A stretch of DNA of 64,000 bases from Flavobacteriaceae bacterium (GTDB taxonomy: Bacteria; Bacteroidota; Bacteroidia; Flavobacteriales; Flavobacteriaceae). Of the stretch, positions 34,408-43,235 are shown piece after piece. The notes below the pieces were generated by a model. It did not search any database. It was not told where the DNA came from and saw only the letters and a list, made by a program, of their open reading frames with translations. Numbering within the stretch: the stretch's first letter is position 1; every line of letters starts with the position of its first letter. The DNA lies in the NCBI GenBank assembly GCA_024644725.1, contig JAHEHE010000002.1, positions 26,072 to 90,071 of the forward strand, in the 5' to 3' direction. A program made the translations under genes and the position numbers.

Positions 34408-35178
34408 TTAGAATTCCCAAGAGTTTAAAGTCTGGATGAAATGATGGGCAGTCAGGTCAATATGAACCGGCACCACAGAAACGTAGCCATTCTCCAGGGC
34501 CCAAACATCCGTGTCCTCACCGTTGTCCATCTTGACAAACTTACCGGTTAGCCAGTAATACGGCTTGCCCTGGGGATTCGTCCGCTTGTCGAATTCTTCC
34601 ACCCAATTGGCCCTGGCCTGTCTGCATATTTTGATTCCCTTAAAGGGTTCGTCATCCAAATTGGGGAAATTCACATTGAGCACCACGCCATCGGGCAAGC
34701 CTCTCTCAAGCACGTTGAGGGCAATTTTCCGCACATCCTCTTTTACAGGTTCAAAGTTGGCGTTCCAGCTGTAGTCCAGCAAGGAGAATCCTATGGCAGG
34801 TATGCCCTCAATGCCTGCCTCGATGGCAGCACTCATCGTTCCGGAGTAGATCACATTGATCGAGCTGTTGGAGCCGTGATTGATTCCCGAAACTACCAGG
34901 TCGGGTCTCCTGTCGAGAACCTCACTGATGGCCATTTTAACGCAATCGGCTGGCGTTCCTGAACATCGGTATTCCACTTGTTTCCCTTCTTCGAGAGTCA
35001 CTTTGTCACAATAAATCGTGGAATCTAAAGTTATAGCATGACCCATCCCGCTTTGCGGGCTGTCGGGTGCAAGGACAACCACTTCGCCGATTTCATTCAT
35101 AACCGAAATCAAGGTGCGAATTCCGGGAGCAGTGATCCCGTCATCATTGGTGACCAGGATGAGTGGTTTTTCTGGCAT
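34408..35178 (-). CDS. surE: 5'/3'-nucleotidase SurE
   Basis: A 256-residue metal-dependent nucleotidase. The N-terminus LVTNDDGI gives the metal-binding Asp pair (residues 12-13), SGMGHAITL and VSGINHGSNSSINVIYSGT are the catalytic and family segments. It removes phosphate from nucleoside monophosphates and short polyphosphate. It starts the surE-membrane protein-lpxB unit, 9 bases before the small membrane gene, with a -7 box at 35196-35203. Confidence 0.95.
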   Translation of the reverse strand: MPEKPLILVTNDDGITAPGIRTLISVMNEIGEVVVLAPDSPQSGMGHAITLDSTIYCDKVTLEEGKQVEYRCSGTPADCVKMAISEVLDRRPDLVVSGINHGSNSSINVIYSGTMSAAIEAGIEGIPAIGFSLLDYSWNANFEPVKEDVRKIALNVLERGLPDGVVLNVNFPNLDDEPFKGIKICRQARANWVEEFDKRTNPQGKPYYWLTGKFVKMDNGEDTDVWALENGYVSVVPVHIDLTAHHFIQTLNSWEF

Positions 35179-35195
35179 TTTTTTTGATTGGATAA

Positions 35196-35203
35196 CAAAA
35201 ATA
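35196..35203 (-). promoter_or_regulatory. -7 box for the surE-lpxB unit
   Basis: Minus-strand TATTTTTG, exact match, 18 bases upstream of the surE ATG. Confidence 0.55.
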
Positions 35204-35397
35204 TGACATTTTATCTCAACAGTTACGTTTTAACGTTTAACAATTTATTGTGAAGGAACCACACGTTAAATGACTACTATTGTAGTTCTAATTGCTGATT
35301 TTTACAGACATTTGTGGTTTATGTTGTGTGATGATATCCATTTGATGCCCGATTTTGCTATCTTGCTCGGGCTGATATGACAAGCTGAATACGTATT

Positions 35398-37590
35398 ATG
35401 AAAAATATTTCCCTCTTCTCAAATAGCAAAGTCAAGTTTATTTTACCCCTCCTGATCGTGGCGGGGATGCTTTTCGGGTTTAAAATGGCCAATGAGCCTG
35501 ATCCTGAAAAAGACAAGATCCTCATCGGTTTGGTGCGCTATGCCCTCAAACAGGGGCATTATGAGCCCCATCAGATCAATGATGAGTTCTCTGAAAAGGT
35601 CTTTGCAGACTTTATCGATCAGTTGGACCCCTACAAACGATTTTTTCTTCAAAGCGACATTGAGGAAATGGAGGCCTACAAGCACATGATCGATGATCAG
35701 ATCAAAAGCGAGGATCTGTCTTTCTATAATGTCGCAGTAGACCGGTTCCTTCAAAGAGTTGAAGAGTCCAAGTCTATCTATAAAGAAATTCTTGCCAGTC
35801 CGTTCGATTTTACGAAAGAAGGTAGCTTTGACGTGGACTATGACAAAAAGCCCTTTGCGAAGAACAGGGCCGAATTGATCAAATACTGGCAAATGCAATT
35901 GAAATGGAGCACTTTGTCAAGGCTTCATGAGAAAATCGAACTGCAGGAGCAGATGGCGAACAATCCTGATGAGGAGGGTTCCGAATCCGAGGGTGCAGGT
36001 GAAGATACAAGTGAAGATGCCGACGTTGAGCCGATTGAGATCAAAACCTTCGAAGAGCTCGAAAAAGAGTCCAGGGAAATGACCGAAAGCAGCCTGGATG
36101 ACATCTATGAGATGATGGGTGACCTGGACGATTCGGATTGGTTTTCCATTTTCTTGAATACCATGACGATGCAATTCGATCCCCATACGAACTACTATGC
36201 TCCCAAGGAGAAAAAACGCTTTGACCAGATCATGGCGGGAAAACTGGAAGGTATAGGGGCACGTTTGCAGAAAAAAGACGATTACACGCGGGTGGCGGAG
36301 CTGATTTCCGGAGGTCCTGCCTGGAGAGGTGGAGAGCTCGAAGTTGGAGATCTCATTCTCAAGGTAGCGCAAGGAGACGAGGAGCCTGTTGATATCGTGG
36401 GTATGCGACTCGACGACGCCATTGAGTACATCAAGGGTCAAAAAGGCACTGAGGTCAGACTTACCGTAAAGAAGATTGACGGATCCATTGAGGTGATCTC
36501 CATCATTCGCGATATCATCGAATTAGAGGAGACATTTGTCAAATCCAGCGTGGTTGATATTGACAACAGGAAATTCGGAGTGATCAACCTGCCGAAATTC
36601 TACATTGACTTCAATGAAAGAAACTTCAGGAACTCAGCGACCGACATGGAGCAGGAGATCGAGCGACTCAAAGCTGAGAATGTTGAGGGTCTTTTGATTG
36701 ACCTGAGAAACAACGGTGGAGGATCCTTGAAGACGGCCATCGAGATTTCAGGTTTGTTCATCAATGATGGGCCGGTGGTACAGGTTAAGTATCGCGGAGA
36801 AAAACCCAATATCCGATCCGACAAGAATAAGAAAATACAATGGGAAGGACCTCTTGTGGTGCTTGTCAATGAATTGAGTGCCTCTGCTTCAGAGATTTTT
36901 GCAGCAGCCATGCAGGACTATAATCGCGCCGTGATTATCGGAAGCAAGCAGTCGTTTGGAAAAGGCACGGTGCAGAATGTTTTGCCGCTGAACAATTATT
37001 TCAAATATCCCAAGGATCTTGGAGCCTTGAAAATGACCATCCAAAAGTTTTACCGCATTAACGGTGGCTCTACCCAGCTTGAAGGAGTAGTCAGTGACAT
37101 TGCCATGCCAGACAAATACACTTATTTCGAAATCGGTGAGCGTGACGAGAAGAATCCATTGGATTGGGATAAGATAGAACCTGCAGAATACACGCCTGTT
37201 GACGTTTATGAGAATTTCCATTCGGTGGTCAACAATAGCAAGAAGCGTATTCAGGACAACCCGCATTTTATCATCATCGATGAGAATGCTCGTTGGTTGA
37301 AAAAGGGTCGCGACGACTCGACAGTTCAACTCAATTACGAAAAATACAAAGCCGAACTGGATAAGAGAGAAGAGGAAAGCAAGGCATTTGACGACATCAG
37401 TCTGTATGAAAACAACCTCGAGTTCAGGTCTCCCAAATACGAAATTGCATTGGTCGAGCAGGACTCTATTCTGGCCAAAAAAAGAGAGATCTGGCACAGT
37501 AACCTCAAGAAAGACATCTATATGGAGGAGGCGCTGAACGTACTCTCCGAATTGAAGATGAACAACAAGAACCTTCTGGTCAAGAATTGA
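35398..37590 (+). CDS. prc: Carboxy-terminal processing protease (Prc/Tsp type)
   Basis: A 730-residue periplasmic S41 peptidase. An N-terminal membrane/signal segment (about residues 11-27) precedes a helical domain interrupted by an acidic low-complexity insert (about 187-220; DEEGSESEGAGEDTSEDAD), then a PDZ domain (about 235-330) and the S41 core: LLIDLRNNGGGS, ELSASASEIFA with the catalytic Ser near 498, and QSFGKGTVQ with the catalytic Lys near 522. The C-terminal 170 residues match the Tsp-specific DUF3340 region. It trims or degrades envelope proteins. A terminator follows at 37613. Confidence 0.93.
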   Translation: MKNISLFSNSKVKFILPLLIVAGMLFGFKMANEPDPEKDKILIGLVRYALKQGHYEPHQINDEFSEKVFADFIDQLDPYKRFFLQSDIEEMEAYKHMIDDQIKSEDLSFYNVAVDRFLQRVEESKSIYKEILASPFDFTKEGSFDVDYDKKPFAKNRAELIKYWQMQLKWSTLSRLHEKIELQEQMANNPDEEGSESEGAGEDTSEDADVEPIEIKTFEELEKESREMTESSLDDIYEMMGDLDDSDWFSIFLNTMTMQFDPHTNYYAPKEKKRFDQIMAGKLEGIGARLQKKDDYTRVAELISGGPAWRGGELEVGDLILKVAQGDEEPVDIVGMRLDDAIEYIKGQKGTEVRLTVKKIDGSIEVISIIRDIIELEETFVKSSVVDIDNRKFGVINLPKFYIDFNERNFRNSATDMEQEIERLKAENVEGLLIDLRNNGGGSLKTAIEISGLFINDGPVVQVKYRGEKPNIRSDKNKKIQWEGPLVVLVNELSASASEIFAAAMQDYNRAVIIGSKQSFGKGTVQNVLPLNNYFKYPKDLGALKMTIQKFYRINGGSTQLEGVVSDIAMPDKYTYFEIGERDEKNPLDWDKIEPAEYTPVDVYENFHSVVNNSKKRIQDNPHFIIIDENARWLKKGRDDSTVQLNYEKYKAELDKREEESKAFDDISLYENNLEFRSPKYEIALVEQDSILAKKREIWHSNLKKDIYMEEALNVLSELKMNNKNLLVKN

Positions 37591-37612
37591 TTTGAAGAGC
37601 TTCCGAAAAAGC

Positions 37613-37644
37613 CCCCGGCAACAGCGATGTTCCCGGGGTTTTTT
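37613..37644 (+). terminator. Rho-independent terminator after prc
   Basis: Stem CCCCGGCAAC (37613-37622) pairs with GTTCCCGGGG (37629-37638) with one mismatch, loop AGCGAT, followed by a run of six T. Confidence 0.85.
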
Positions 37645-37662
37645 ATTGCACTTCCAATCTGT

Positions 37663-37670
37663 TACCTTTG
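37663..37670 (+). promoter_or_regulatory. -7 box for the tilS-dsbD unit
   Basis: TACCTTTG, exact TAnnTTTG match, 17 bases upstream of the tilS ATG; a TTG at 37646-37648 may belong to the upstream element. Confidence 0.55.
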
Positions 37671-37687
37671 ACGAATAATGACTCGAT

Positions 37688-39025
37688 ATGGGCTCGCTGA
37701 GTGCTGTTTTCAAAAGACATTTGACCCTGAATTTTCCGGAACTCCTTGAGGGTCGTTCGGTTCTGGCTCTGTCAGGGGGAATCGACAGCATGGTACTCTG
37801 CGAGCTGTTGCTGGACGCTGAAGTCGATTTCTCTGTCGCTCATTGCAATTTTCAACTTCGTGGCAGCGACTCGGATGAGGATGAGACGTTTGTAGAAGAG
37901 AAGGCCCGGAATCTAAACATGGAGGTTCACTTAAAAAAATTCGAAACTCAAGATTATGCTCATGAGCATGGGTTGTCCCTGCAACTCGCTGCGCGCGAGC
38001 TTCGCTATCAGTGGTTTGATAAAATTCTTGACAAAACCCGTTCGAACTACCTGATCACGGCTCACCATGCTGATGACAACCTCGAAACCTTCCTGATGAA
38101 CCTCTCGCGCGGAAGCGGTTTGAAAGGACTGACGGGAATTCCCGAACGAAATGGGCGAATCCGTCGCCCCTTATTGCCTTTTCAAAGAGAGCAGATCGAA
38201 GCCTGTGCCAAACAAAATAATATTGCATGGCGAGAAGACAGCAGCAATGCGAAGAGCAAGTACCTGAGAAATCGCATACGAAACGAATTGGTGCCTCTGA
38301 TGAAGGAAACAATTCCCAACCTGTCAACCGGATTCGGAAGCACTTTGCAGCATCTGAAGGAGGCTCAATTCATTTTGGAGGATAGACTCGTTGAAATCTG
38401 GAAAGATATTAGTTCGACCAAAGGAGACCTGATTGAAATCGATATTGCCGAGCTCAAGTCGCTCAGTCATCCGAAAGCATATTTGTATGGGTTGTTTGCG
38501 GAATTTGGCTTTACCCAATGGGCCGACATGGAGGAGCTCCTGTCGGGGCAATCCGGCAAAATGGTTTATTCATCAACTCACAGGCTTTTGAAGGACAGAG
38601 ATAACCTTTTGCTGCAAAAAATCGATTCTCTTCCGGATGCTGAACAGAGTCGGATCATCCACAAAGGCCAGGATTCAGTCGAGCTGAGCTCGGGAACCCT
38701 TCAACTGAAATTGAAAGCAGCAGTGAAAAAGGAGGTTGTCAAAACGACTCATGCCGCGTCCTTCGATGCCGAAAAGCTGATATTCCCGCTTACTGTAAGA
38801 AAGTGGCAAAAAGGCGACTACTTTTATCCTAAAGGGATGCGAGGCAGAAAAAAGCTGAGCAAGTTTTTCAAGGATGAAAAGCTATCGATCCCTGAAAAGG
38901 AAAATATTTGGTTACTTTGCGCCGAAAACAAGATTGCATGGGTCGTCGGATTGCGGTCGGACGAACGTTTCAAAGTGACTGATGAAACCAAAAGTGTATT
39001 GCACGTTGAATGGATTCCAAAATGA
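37688..39025 (+). CDS. tilS: tRNA(Ile)-lysidine synthetase
   Basis: A 445-residue N-type ATP pyrophosphatase that converts the wobble cytidine of tRNA-Ile(CAU) to lysidine, essential for reading AUA codons. The PP-loop SGGIDS is at residues 28-33, followed by HCNFQLRGSDSDEDE and TAHHADDNLETFLMNLSRGSG, all typical. The C-terminal TilS substrate-binding domain is present (KWQKGDYFYPKGM, KKLSKFFKDEK). Its stop overlaps the ATG of the downstream dsbD-like gene. Confidence 0.95.
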   Translation: MGSLSAVFKRHLTLNFPELLEGRSVLALSGGIDSMVLCELLLDAEVDFSVAHCNFQLRGSDSDEDETFVEEKARNLNMEVHLKKFETQDYAHEHGLSLQLAARELRYQWFDKILDKTRSNYLITAHHADDNLETFLMNLSRGSGLKGLTGIPERNGRIRRPLLPFQREQIEACAKQNNIAWREDSSNAKSKYLRNRIRNELVPLMKETIPNLSTGFGSTLQHLKEAQFILEDRLVEIWKDISSTKGDLIEIDIAELKSLSHPKAYLYGLFAEFGFTQWADMEELLSGQSGKMVYSSTHRLLKDRDNLLLQKIDSLPDAEQSRIIHKGQDSVELSSGTLQLKLKAAVKKEVVKTTHAASFDAEKLIFPLTVRKWQKGDYFYPKGMRGRKKLSKFFKDEKLSIPEKENIWLLCAENKIAWVVGLRSDERFKVTDETKSVLHVEWIPK

Positions 39026-41058
39026 TGAAAAGAAAATTCCTATTTGTTTTACTCCTGCTATCTGCCTTCGCGCAGTCTCAAATTCTGAAGCCGGTAACCT
39101 GGACCACTAGTACCGAGAAAGTTAATGCCTCTGAATTTGACCTGGTGATAACCGCAGAAATTGATCCGGGATGGCACCTGTATTCACAGAATGTTCCGGA
39201 TGGCGGACCGATTCCCACGACAATTTCCTTTTCGGAACCTGGTGAGTCTTATCAGCTCATAGGAGGCCCTACGGAAGGCGAAGGTCATGAGGAATTTGAC
39301 AACGTGTTTGAAATGGACATCAAATACTTTGAGAATCAGGCGGTCTTCAAGCAGCGAATCCGGGTGCTGACCGATGACAAAATCACCCTCAACGGAGTTG
39401 TCGAGTTCATGGTGTGTGACGACGCAAACTGCCTCCCTCCCACCGAAATTGACTTGGCGTTTGAAGTTCAGGGCAAAGCAGGCCAGAAAGAACTGGTTTC
39501 GGAATCTGAGTTGGTTCCTGAAGCCTCATCCGTTCTTCAGAGTGCAACTTCGACTCCAGAGGTAAAAGGTCAAGGGGACCAACCTGAAAGTGAAAAGGGG
39601 CCGACAGGCATGAGCGACAAAAAGCAAAAGACCAAGAGCCTTTGGACCCTGTTTATCCTGAGTTTTCTGGCAGGTTTTGCTGCCTTGCTCACGCCTTGTG
39701 TGTTTCCTATGATCCCCATGACGGTGAGCTTTTTCACCAAACAGAGTAAGAACAAGGCTGTAGGCATTCGTAATGCCATCCTGTTTGGGATTTCAATTGT
39801 CGTCCTGTATGTGCTGCTCGGAACAGTGGTAACATCCGTTTTTGGTGCGGATTCGCTGAATGCCCTTTCCACAAATGTGTGGTTCAACCTTATCTTTTTT
39901 GCCTTGCTCGTGATCTTTGCCATCTCCTTTCTGGGAGCCTTCGAGATTACCCTGCCCAGTTCCTGGGGTACAAAAGTGGATTCCCAGGCAGACCGTGGAG
40001 GACTGATTGGCATTTTCTTTATGGCTTTGGCCTTGGCTATTGTCTCTTTTTCTTGTACGGGGCCCATTGTAGGCACGGCACTGGTAGCCGCTGCAGCCCA
40101 GGGAGGGATCGCCCCTGTAGTCAGCATGTTCGGTTTTTCACTGGCGATTGCCCTGCCCTTTTCTCTGTTTGCTGCTTTTCCCGGGTGGCTCAACTCTCTG
40201 CCAAAATCAGGAGGCTGGCTTAACACGGTTAAAGTATTTCTGGGCTTCCTCGAGCTCGCACTGGCATTTAAATTTTTATCGAATGCAGATCTTGTGCTTC
40301 AGGCGCACTTGCTGGAAAGGGAGGTGTTCGTCGCAATCTGGATCACTATATTCGGAGCTTTGGCCCTGTACTTGTTTGGAAAGATCAAACTGCCGCATGA
40401 CTCAGAATTGAGTCACATCTCTGTCGGAAGGCTGAGCCTGGGCTTGTTGGTTGCAGCGTTTACCATCTATTTGGTGCCAGGCATGTGGGGGGCTCCCCTG
40501 AAACTCATCAGTGGCTTTCCACCTCCTATGCACTACAGCGAATCTTCTTACGGCGTGGGTTACACCAAACTCAGCGACTCGGGAAATATTACCGAAGCTG
40601 CGCTTCCGGAAGGCGCGCATTTGGGGCCACATGACATCGTTGCCTTCCTGGATTACAAAGTTGGCATGGAATATGCAAGAAAGGTCAACAAACCCGTCAT
40701 GCTCGATTTTACGGGACATGCCTGCGTCAATTGTCGCAAAATGGAGGAAAGGGTCTGGTCAGACACTCGAATCCTTCAGATTCTCAAGAATGAGGTCGTA
40801 TTGATCTCTCTCTATGTGGATGACAAGCGACAATTGCGGGAAGACGAACAGTATACGTCGAAGATCGATGGAAAAAAAGTCACCACCATCGGCAAGAAAT
40901 GGAGTGAGTTCCAGATCGAAAAATACGAAGCGAATGCGCAGCCCTATTATGTGCTGCTCGATCACGAAGGGAACAATCTCAATCCGTATTCTGCCTATAC
41001 CCCTGACGCAGATGAGTACCTGAGCTGGCTAAAAGAGGGCATTGCCAATTTCGAGTAA
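39022..41058 (+). CDS. dsbD: Thiol:disulfide interchange protein DsbD-like
   Basis: A 678-residue membrane protein. I start it at the ATG at 39022, which overlaps the tilS stop (ATGA). A signal peptide leads to an N-terminal periplasmic domain with MVCDDANCLPP (two Cys near 131 and 136), an eight-helix membrane domain (about 205-480) containing LTPCVFPMIPM and SFSCTGPIVGTAL, and a C-terminal thioredoxin fold with GHACVNCRKME (Cys pair near 567). It carries electrons from cytosolic thioredoxin to periplasmic thiols or cytochrome c maturation. The full DsbD domain order is present. Confidence 0.93.
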   Translation: MMKRKFLFVLLLLSAFAQSQILKPVTWTTSTEKVNASEFDLVITAEIDPGWHLYSQNVPDGGPIPTTISFSEPGESYQLIGGPTEGEGHEEFDNVFEMDIKYFENQAVFKQRIRVLTDDKITLNGVVEFMVCDDANCLPPTEIDLAFEVQGKAGQKELVSESELVPEASSVLQSATSTPEVKGQGDQPESEKGPTGMSDKKQKTKSLWTLFILSFLAGFAALLTPCVFPMIPMTVSFFTKQSKNKAVGIRNAILFGISIVVLYVLLGTVVTSVFGADSLNALSTNVWFNLIFFALLVIFAISFLGAFEITLPSSWGTKVDSQADRGGLIGIFFMALALAIVSFSCTGPIVGTALVAAAAQGGIAPVVSMFGFSLAIALPFSLFAAFPGWLNSLPKSGGWLNTVKVFLGFLELALAFKFLSNADLVLQAHLLEREVFVAIWITIFGALALYLFGKIKLPHDSELSHISVGRLSLGLLVAAFTIYLVPGMWGAPLKLISGFPPPMHYSESSYGVGYTKLSDSGNITEAALPEGAHLGPHDIVAFLDYKVGMEYARKVNKPVMLDFTGHACVNCRKMEERVWSDTRILQILKNEVVLISLYVDDKRQLREDEQYTSKIDGKKVTTIGKKWSEFQIEKYEANAQPYYVLLDHEGNNLNPYSAYTPDADEYLSWLKEGIANFE

Positions 41059-41098
41059 TCGAAACGCTGCAATCTCATAGGGTCTTTAATCGTTACAC

Positions 41099-41899
41099 AT
41101 GAGCGAAATCATCATTGAGAAAAGGGTATTGGCATTGAAAAGAGTGTTGACATTGTTTCTTCTTCTGGGGTCATTTGTTCTTTGGGCGCAGAACGGTTCT
41201 TCTTCTTTTAAAAAAGGAGAATATCTAAAATACAAGATCCGTTATGGGCTCATCAATGCAGGATTCACCAGCCTTGAAGTGAGAGAAACCAAAGATGAGA
41301 ACATATTGCACGCGATAGGAAAAGGGTGGACCACGGGAATGGTGGGCATGGTCTTCAAGGTCGATGACAACTACCAGACTTTTTTCGACAAAAACACCCA
41401 TCGCCCGAAACACTTTATCCGCAAAGTCTACGAAGGAGGCTATACCAAAGACAAGGAGGTTTTCTTCGATTTTAAAAAGCACCGGGCTCGCGTCGTCAAT
41501 CACAAAAGAGAAACTGACAGCACCTATTTCATTCAAAACGATGTGAAAGACTTACTCCAGTCATTCTATTTTGTGCGCTCCATTGATTTTGACGGGTACA
41601 AAGAAAACGACGCCGTCAATGTCAGGATGTTTTTCGACGAACAGATGTATATGGTCAAGGTTCTGGTTCTGGGCAGGGAACGCCTGAAGACAAAATTCGG
41701 TGAGATCGACTGTATCAAAATCCGACCCCTTGTTCTTGAGGGGCGGGTTTTCAAGGATGAAGAAAACGTTACCTTGTGGGTCTCGGATGACCAGAACAAA
41801 ATTCCCATCAAAATCAAGGCGTCGATCCTCGTGGGATCTGTCAATGCCGAACTCATCGAGGCAACAGGTCTGGCCCATCCGTTTGAGCTAAAGATTTAA
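41099..41899 (+). CDS. DUF3108 exported protein
   Basis: A 266-residue protein with a basic start and hydrophobic segment (about 17-30, ending LWAQ). The remainder matches DUF3108 in style: FKKGEYLKYKIRYGLINAG near the mature N-terminus, a beta-rich core, and VTLWVSDDQNKIPIKIKASILVGS before the C-terminus. The family is uncharacterised and envelope-located. It follows dsbD by 40 bases and may be co-transcribed. Confidence 0.78.
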   Translation: MSEIIIEKRVLALKRVLTLFLLLGSFVLWAQNGSSSFKKGEYLKYKIRYGLINAGFTSLEVRETKDENILHAIGKGWTTGMVGMVFKVDDNYQTFFDKNTHRPKHFIRKVYEGGYTKDKEVFFDFKKHRARVVNHKRETDSTYFIQNDVKDLLQSFYFVRSIDFDGYKENDAVNVRMFFDEQMYMVKVLVLGRERLKTKFGEIDCIKIRPLVLEGRVFKDEENVTLWVSDDQNKIPIKIKASILVGSVNAELIEATGLAHPFELKI

Positions 41900-41932
41900 C
41901 GTTAACTTGGCTCGCATTTTTCACAAATTCAA

Positions 41933-41940
41933 TAAATTTG
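41933..41940 (+). promoter_or_regulatory. -7 box for the M23 lipoprotein-pgi unit
   Basis: TAAATTTG, exact TAnnTTTG match, 25 bases upstream of the ATG at 41966. Confidence 0.55.
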
Positions 41941-41965
41941 CACATCCAAAAAAATCAATCCGTCC

Positions 41966-43225
41966 ATGGCAAGGAGCTCATTGGTCATTTTTTTTAGCAT
42001 TTTTCTTTTGATTTCTTGCGGATCAAAGGAAGAAAAGGAAGAAATAGCGGAAATCGTTGAAGAGGTGAAGCCCCAAATCATTGAAGAGTTTGGGTACGTT
42101 CTGAACGACTACAAGGTTGTCAAAGACACCATTCAGAGCGGTGAGAGCTTTGGGGAGATTCTGGACAGGCATCACATAGATTACCCCACCATTTACAAAA
42201 TCGCTGAGGCGGCCAAAGACACTTTTGACATTCGCAGGTTAAGAGCCGGCAAACCCTACACGATTCTCGCAACCCGGGATTCGCTTGAAAAGGCCCAGGT
42301 CTTCATCTATCAACCGAACAAGGTGGAATACCTCATCGTCGACTTTAGAGATTCGATCCAGACCAAATTCGGAAGAAAGGAAGTACGTGTAGTTGAAAAA
42401 ACAGCAACAGGCGTCATTGAGAGCTCACTCTCGGAAGCCATCGAAGGACAGAACCTGAACTACATTCTGGCCCATGAGATGAGTGACATCTACGCCTGGA
42501 CCATTGACTTTTTTCACCTTCAAAAAGGAGACAGCTTCAAACTTATCTACGAGGAAAAGTTCATCAACGATACGATCCCTGTGGGTATCGGCAATATCAA
42601 AGCGGCCTATTTTGTGCACAAGGACAAACCCATGTACGCTTTTAACTTTGTTACGGATTCAACAAAGAACCTGAATGACTATTACGACGAGAATGCCAAA
42701 ACCTTGCGCCGGCAGTTTTTAAAAGCCCCTCTCAAGTTCAGCCGAATTTCTTCTCGCTACAACTTGAGGCGACGCATCAAACTCTATGGAAACCGGGTAA
42801 GGGCGCACAAAGGAACGGATTTCGCGGCCAGCGTGGGGACGCCCATCATGAGCACAGCCAACGGAACGGTTATCGAGTCTCGCTACCGTGGGGGAAATGG
42901 CAACTATGTCAAGATCCGTCACAACTCCGTTTACACAACCCAGTACCTGCACATGAAAAAAAGAGCGGTCAGAAAAGGCGACTATGTCAAACAAGGAGAC
43001 GTCATCGGTTATGTAGGCATGACCGGAAACACCTCGGGGCCTCATGTGTGCTACCGGTTTTGGAAAAATGGAAAGCAGGTGGATCCTTTCAGGCAGAAAT
43101 TACCCGAAGCGGATCCAATCCGAGAAGATCTGAAATCAGACTATTTTCTGCACATTGCCTCGATCAAGGAACAACTCGATGCGATTCCTTCTCAGTACCT
43201 GGAAACTGCAATCGCAAAAAACTAA
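41966..43225 (+). CDS. M23 family metallopeptidase lipoprotein
   Basis: A 419-residue envelope peptidase. The signal ends in a lipobox LLISC (lipid Cys18). The C-terminal M23/LytM domain has HKGTDFAASVGTPI with the HxxxD zinc pair near 281-285, QYLHM with the catalytic His near 328, and SGPHVCYRF near 356-364, where the usual second His of HxH is Cys. Active enzymes cut peptidoglycan cross-links; cysteine could still bind zinc. The region between (about 40-250) holds a helical and beta domain as in flavobacterial relatives. It is followed by pgi after 10 bases. Confidence 0.85.
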   Translation: MARSSLVIFFSIFLLISCGSKEEKEEIAEIVEEVKPQIIEEFGYVLNDYKVVKDTIQSGESFGEILDRHHIDYPTIYKIAEAAKDTFDIRRLRAGKPYTILATRDSLEKAQVFIYQPNKVEYLIVDFRDSIQTKFGRKEVRVVEKTATGVIESSLSEAIEGQNLNYILAHEMSDIYAWTIDFFHLQKGDSFKLIYEEKFINDTIPVGIGNIKAAYFVHKDKPMYAFNFVTDSTKNLNDYYDENAKTLRRQFLKAPLKFSRISSRYNLRRRIKLYGNRVRAHKGTDFAASVGTPIMSTANGTVIESRYRGGNGNYVKIRHNSVYTTQYLHMKKRAVRKGDYVKQGDVIGYVGMTGNTSGPHVCYRFWKNGKQVDPFRQKLPEADPIREDLKSDYFLHIASIKEQLDAIPSQYLETAIAKN

Positions 43226-43235
43226 ATCCCTGACT

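Noticed and set aside
35268-35378. A 36-codon frame in the surE-prc intergenic region
   Set aside because: It is short and AT-biased, has no leader or family motif, and the region is better explained as a divergent promoter.
36889-37791. A 300-codon minus-strand frame over prc and the start of tilS
   Set aside because: Antisense to two certain genes and spans the prc terminator and the tilS promoter.
39570-40226. A 218-codon minus-strand frame inside dsbD
   Set aside because: Shadow of the membrane domain; the plus-strand frame has the DsbD motifs.
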